From an uncultured Bacteroidota bacterium (lineage in GTDB: Bacteria; Bacteroidota; Rhodothermia; Rhodothermales; UBA10348), in the NCBI GenBank assembly GCA_937893205.1, contig CALBJU010000271.1, forward strand, positions 1 to 19,830: a stretch of DNA of 19,830 bases, written 5' to 3'. The translations under genes were made by a program, and so were the position numbers. This document shows, in pieces, positions 16,257 through 19,830 of this stretch (position 1 is its first letter; each line of letters begins with the position of its first letter). The notes under the pieces were generated by a model. It was not told where the DNA came from. It was given only the letters and a program-made list of their open reading frames with translations, and made no database searches.

Positions 16257-16779
16257 CCTTGATTGATAGGAGAAACTCCTGCATATCCTGTACTCCATCA
16301 GGATCGAGCCTTCCGGACATGAAGAGCCGAAACTGACGCCTACGGTCTGCTTTTTCATAGCGTTCTTTCTCGTCATCCGTTTCAGGAATGAGTGCCGGTA
16401 CCGGGGTCGGGCTTCCATCCTGACCGATAGCAACGAAGGTGTAAAAAGCGTGGTTACATCTTCGTTTGTTACCCGTCCGAGGATTTTCGGCATCCACCAC
16501 GATCTCGATCTCCATTGAGGTGCGGAACGCCCGGTTGACCTGACTTCTTATCGTAACAATTTCTGACTGCAGAATCGGAGAATGAAATTCGACCCGGTCC
16601 ACCGAAGCAGTCACACAAACGCAACCCGCATGACGTTGGGAGGAAATGGAGGCACAGATGTCCATCCAGTGGAGTAGCCTGCCTCCCATCAGATTTCCGA
16701 GTCCGTTAGTGTCATTCGGAAGTACTAACTCACTCATGATTGCGTGCGAGACAGATGAGGGCTTGCCGGGTTTTTCCAT
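16240..16779 (-). CDS. Acyl-CoA thioesterase, hot-dog fold (YciA/ACOT type)
   Basis: A 179-residue single hot-dog-domain thioesterase predicted to hydrolyse acyl-CoA to free acid and CoA in the cytoplasm. The family landmarks are NDTNGLGNLMGGRLLHWMD, in which the N and the D of HWMD are the usual active-site pair, then CVTASVDRVEFHSPI, and a NHAFYTFVAIGQDGSP strand late in the fold. The C-terminal helical tail (TDDEKERYEKADRRR...) is typical of the YciA/ACOT7 branch. ATG 16779 is 3 bp after the stop of the amidotransferase-like gene, and its end overlaps the beta-barrel gene, so it is an internal operon gene. Its physiological substrate is not readable; the ACAD gene in this window is in a separate transcription unit. 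Confidence 0.87.
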   Translation of the reverse strand: MEKPGKPSSVSHAIMSELVLPNDTNGLGNLMGGRLLHWMDICASISSQRHAGCVCVTASVDRVEFHSPILQSEIVTIRSQVNRAFRTSMEIEIVVDAENPRTGNKRRCNHAFYTFVAIGQDGSPTPVPALIPETDDEKERYEKADRRRQFRLFMSGRLDPDGVQDMQEFLLSIKDAQSF

Positions 16780-16782
16780 GGA

Positions 16783-18054
16783 TCAGGTCTTCTGCTTTTT
16801 TTTCTTCGCGGCGGGGAAAAGGATATTGTTCAGAATGAGCCGGTATCCAGGCGAGTGTTTGTGCAAGTTGAGATCTGTGGGTGGATCATTTACGAAATGC
16901 TGATAGTCTTCTGGGTCGTGCCCGCCATAGAAGGTGAATGTACCCTCGCCGTAAGTGCCATGAAGGTATCTGACTTCATCTCGTCCCGGCGCTTCAGCAA
17001 GAATAACCACGTTAGGCTTGATGACTGACTTTCTGAAGTTGGTCGTCTGTCCAATGAAGCCTTTGAGTGTAGGAACGTGATTCTGCGTCAGCATGGTCGG
17101 TACTTGATCGTACTTCGCGCTGAACTCGAAGAGGGTGAAATAATCGACGGCAGGATTACGCAGTTGGGGAGGAGGGGCACCCGCATCAATATTTGAATGC
17201 TCGTACTCCCTGGCGTTGAACGTCGGACGAAAATCCGAAAACGCGAACGTATTCGTGAAATCGAGACTGGCGATTGCATCTGGATCGATCGGATCGCCGT
17301 CGTACTCGGCCGGCACCACGTCGGTGCGATGTGCAGCGAGGGCAATGTCGAAAGTGTCCGTTCCGGAACACATCGCGAAGAGGAATCCACCTCCGGCCAC
17401 GTATTCTTTTATGATGGTGACTACGCGCAGCTTCAGTTCGCTGACCTTACGAAATCCATGGCGACGCGCAGATATTTCGGCTTGACGCTGTTGTTCGATA
17501 TACCAGGGTGTCGCCCGGTAGTTGAAAAACTTTCCGTACTGACCGGTAAAATCCTCGTGGTGAAGATGGACCCAGTCGTAGTCTTCAAGAGCGCCCCTGA
17601 GGACATCATCGTCATAGATCATCTCGTGTGGCACTTCCGCATAGGTAAGGGCGAGCAGGACGGCATCATCCCATGGCAGAGTTTGCTCCGGAGCATAGAC
17701 TGCTATTCGAGGCGGTTTCTCAAGGCGCACCATACTTGTGTTATTCGCATCACTTTCGACGCTCGAAATAACGGCGGCCGTCTGCGAGCCAGAGAGAATT
17801 TCGTACGACACTCCCCGTACCCTGAGCTCGGATTCAATATCCGGCTGCCGAACGAAGAGAAACGAACCTCCTCGATAGTTCAGAAGCCAATCAACGTCGA
17901 CACTTCGTTCCAGAGCCCAGAAGGTTACTCCATAAGCTTTCAGGTGATTGGCTTGGGTTTCGTCCATAGGGACAAGAATATCCTGGGCTAAGCTGCTTGA
18001 ACTCGCGCAGATCCAAAGAAAACTCGCTGCGAGCAAGTAGTTACATTTTTTCAA
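16783..18054 (-). CDS. Secreted amidotransferase/ThuA-like protein (often labelled asparagine synthetase B)
   Basis: A 423-residue protein starting at TTG 18054 (MKKCNYLLAASFLWICASSSSLAQ, a Sec signal peptide). GGAG/GAGG sequences in the end of the preceding gene serve as the ribosome-binding site. Residues 25-110 begin DILVPMDETQANHLKAYGVTFW. From about 115 a Rossmann-like domain starts (PPRIAVYAPE), with EDYDWVHLHHEDFTG. A nucleophile-elbow-like segment GGGFLFAMCSGTDTFD places a cysteine at C229. A late FTFYGGHDPEDY (H379) precedes the final YRLILNNILFP strand and a Lys-rich tail. This resembles the class I glutamine-amidotransferase/ThuA fold, not true AsnB, since the N-terminal Cys2 Ntn domain and ATP-pyrophosphatase domain are missing. 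As I recall, relatives in Rhodothermota databases carry the AsnB label, which is probably wrong. It lies 3 bp after the TPR gene. Confidence 0.7.
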   Translation of the reverse strand: MKKCNYLLAASFLWICASSSSLAQDILVPMDETQANHLKAYGVTFWALERSVDVDWLLNYRGGSFLFVRQPDIESELRVRGVSYEILSGSQTAAVISSVESDANNTSMVRLEKPPRIAVYAPEQTLPWDDAVLLALTYAEVPHEMIYDDDVLRGALEDYDWVHLHHEDFTGQYGKFFNYRATPWYIEQQRQAEISARRHGFRKVSELKLRVVTIIKEYVAGGGFLFAMCSGTDTFDIALAAHRTDVVPAEYDGDPIDPDAIASLDFTNTFAFSDFRPTFNAREYEHSNIDAGAPPPQLRNPAVDYFTLFEFSAKYDQVPTMLTQNHVPTLKGFIGQTTNFRKSVIKPNVVILAEAPGRDEVRYLHGTYGEGTFTFYGGHDPEDYQHFVNDPPTDLNLHKHSPGYRLILNNILFPAAKKKKQKT

Positions 18055-18057
18055 TCT

Positions 18058-19830
18058 TTATACCTCATCTCCGCGTAAGACTCTGATCGCATTCCGTGTA
18101 TCGGTAGTAAGCAGAGACCCTGGGAACTCCAGCAGTATGCGTTCATAGGTTCTGATGGCCAACTCATTGTCGCCCAACTGGTCTGCCTGAAGCCGTGCCG
18201 CCTGAAACAGGCTCCTGGCGCCAAAAAAGCTGGTCGGGTGCACAAGTGGAAGCTCCAGATAAAGCTGAATAGCCCCAGATATATCTCCGGTCATGGCTTG
18301 CAGTGCAGCTTTCTCAAACAGCATGTCGTCGGCCAGTGAATGACCTCCGAACTCATTCAGAAGATCATCCAGTTGGTGCATGGCTACGTCCCAGCTTCTC
18401 TGTCTGGTCAGCAGCTTGATCCGGGCAAAACGCCTCAATGGCGTGTTGAGGGAATCCGGTCCCATGCTTTCAATAAGGAGTACCTTCATGGCTATGGCAT
18501 CGTTGGCCACGTCCGTCGATGTATTCTCTTGCATGGCCGCCGTGTACCCTTCGGTTGCTTCAAAATCTCCCTGATAAAAGTGTAGCATGGCCAACTCATA
18601 TCGGGCGAGTTCAGCCAGGTCACCGGTACGAAGGCGCGTGAGCAGTCTGCCAAATCGAATCCGAGCGTCCTCGAGTCGATTTTGCGTAATAGCCAAGCGA
18701 CCAAGATCGTATTCCGCCTGATTGGAGGCCTGAGTTCCCGGATACCTGGCGATTACCTCCATCAACACGGATGCAGCAGAAACGAAGTCGAAAAATTTAT
18801 CCTGGTGCAAAACGCCGATCCGCTGGAGGACATCGGGAAAATACGAGTGTTGAGGATACTCTATCAGAAATCGTTGATAGGTGTCGAGAGCTTCGTCGTA
18901 GTGATTTCGGGGTGATCGGGTTCCTGAAAGATCAAAGACTTGTTCGCCCAACGCTTCGGCCCACATTTCCTGCATCAACCCGAGTCCGCGCATGGCGTCC
19001 GGGGCTGACTCGGCTTCCGGGTATCGCCGCAGGACCTCATCAAACGCCTCAAGGGCGACGTCGTAGGCACCGCCATCGGCGGCCACCTGGGCAAAAGAAA
19101 ACAACATTCGGCCTTCCTCGCGTTCCAGTCTGTCGACGGCCTGATAGACCACGAACGCATCCCGAAATTGTTCGGCCTCAATATAAAGCCACGCCAAAAG
19201 CTCTCGGTACGATCTGTTCAGTGGCTCATTTGCGACACCCTCCTCTGCAACCTCAATACTTTCGGCAATTGCCTGGTCGTTGATCAAGAACTGCCCCAAC
19301 TTAGTCTTGACGTAATTCAGCTGATTCTGATTGATTTTCAGCAGTTCCAGATACTGCCCAACGGCTCGGCCATGTTGGGAGGTGAGGCTGTACAGCTGAG
19401 CGAGATCGGTCTGGAAGAGAGCGGAGTTGTCAAGCTTCTCGCGCCCCTGTTCAAGTATCTCGATGGCAAAATCGAACAGGCGGATCTGCATCAGGGACCG
19501 ATACACCAGCAGATAGACGCTGGGGGATCCCGGATTGGAGTCTATTGCCTCCTGCCAGGAGATCTTGGCTCCCTCTTCGTCCCCTTTTAAAAATAGAAGG
19601 CGTGCTTTTTCCGCGATGTAAGAGGTAGAGGCCGTTTCAGACTGAATTTTGGCTTCTACCAGCGCGATTGCGGCATCGTAGCGCTTGACGTTTTCATACG
19701 CTTCTCTTAGTCGCTCGTAAAAAACGTGAGTTCCAGGACTTTCCTCGAAAAGGCCTTCGAGGAGACCGATGGCGCGTTCAAATTGAGCCGCCCGGAGAAA
19801 GGATTCCGCCAATTGAAAACGGCCAACCTG
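18058..19830 (-). CDS. Tetratricopeptide-repeat protein, 5' end outside the window
   Basis: 590 codons are visible. The reading frame stays open through the last base of the window (VGRFQLAESFL...), so the true start lies beyond it and the TTG at 19812 is just an internal leucine. The whole sequence is degenerate 34-residue helical hairpins, for example FERAIGLLEGLFEESPG near the visible start, YDVALEAFDEVLRRYPEAES, YDEALDTYQRFLIEYPQHSY in the middle and LAIRTYERILLEFPGS near the C-terminus. The repeated rYPgs..A.y.lG pattern recalls envelope TPR proteins of the BamD/YbgF type. An N-terminal signal peptide is expected but not seen. TPR proteins act as scaffolds, and its closest partner here is the secreted protein encoded 3 bp downstream. 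Confidence 0.85.
   Translation of the reverse strand, partial: QVGRFQLAESFLRAAQFERAIGLLEGLFEESPGTHVFYERLREAYENVKRYDAAIALVEAKIQSETASTSYIAEKARLLFLKGDEEGAKISWQEAIDSNPGSPSVYLLVYRSLMQIRLFDFAIEILEQGREKLDNSALFQTDLAQLYSLTSQHGRAVGQYLELLKINQNQLNYVKTKLGQFLINDQAIAESIEVAEEGVANEPLNRSYRELLAWLYIEAEQFRDAFVVYQAVDRLEREEGRMLFSFAQVAADGGAYDVALEAFDEVLRRYPEAESAPDAMRGLGLMQEMWAEALGEQVFDLSGTRSPRNHYDEALDTYQRFLIEYPQHSYFPDVLQRIGVLHQDKFFDFVSAASVLMEVIARYPGTQASNQAEYDLGRLAITQNRLEDARIRFGRLLTRLRTGDLAELARYELAMLHFYQGDFEATEGYTAAMQENTSTDVANDAIAMKVLLIESMGPDSLNTPLRRFARIKLLTRQRSWDVAMHQLDDLLNEFGGHSLADDMLFEKAALQAMTGDISGAIQLYLELPLVHPTSFFGARSLFQAARLQADQLGDNELAIRTYERILLEFPGSLLTTDTRNAIRVLRGDEV

Noticed and set aside
17197..17991. A 264-codon plus-strand open frame opposite the amidotransferase-like gene
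   Set aside because: It is antisense to a gene with a clear signal peptide and conserved motifs, and is rich in Arg/Ile without recognisable domains.

Overview
The window looks like a chromosomal segment of a bacterium from the Bacteroidota/Rhodothermota side of the tree, most likely a Rhodothermales-type organism. Four things point there: a DUF1800/DUF1501 pair whose DUF1501 member ends in a type IX secretion (T9SS) sorting domain; a Bacteroidota-style glycogen synthase N-terminus; a very large DUF4175 membrane protein; and a TonB-dependent receptor. GC content is moderate. Several genes appear to use TTG or GTG starts. There are no tRNA or rRNA genes, CRISPR arrays, insertion sequences or phage genes. 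The taxonomic call is inference from gene content, not from a marker gene.

Layout. 1-280 (-) is the first 93 codons of a GT5 glycogen/starch synthase that runs off the left edge. 281-594 has no convincing gene. 595-999 (+) is a small DCC-type (DUF393) thiol-disulfide protein, convergent with the 1148-residue DUF4175 protein (1069-4515, -). A divergent region of about 230 bp (4516-4747) holds a hairpin plus U-run that looks like an intrinsic terminator, placed just upstream of a TonB-dependent receptor (4748-6748, +). The receptor overlaps tail-to-tail with a minus-strand pair: pyrF (start about 7831) and an ABM-domain protein (6732-7028), joined by an ATGA overlap. A divergent intergenic region with a 19-bp near-palindrome separates pyrF from a VLCAD-like acyl-CoA dehydrogenase (8044-10077, +), whose stop codon overlaps that of DUF1501.

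From 10074 to the right edge everything is on the minus strand. In transcription order (right to left) there is a putative four-gene operon: a TPR protein open at the right edge, a secreted glutamine-amidotransferase-like protein, a YciA-type acyl-CoA thioesterase and a small outer-membrane beta-barrel protein. These are spaced by 3 bp, 3 bp and a 17-bp overlap. Then come an RmlD-like sugar-nucleotide reductase, serS, and the DUF1800-DUF1501 pair. A 22-bp dyad lies in the DUF1800 promoter region.

How the genes fit together. Most of the window is ordinary metabolism and envelope biology: translation (serS), pyrimidine synthesis (pyrF), fatty-acid oxidation and thioester hydrolysis, sugar-nucleotide or glycan metabolism, and outer-membrane uptake. 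The least explained parts are the exported TPR plus amidotransferase-like pair, the DUF1800/DUF1501 pair with both Tat and T9SS targeting, and the receptor leader that may work by attenuation. I did not find a complete defence, secretion or biosynthetic system that I could call new.
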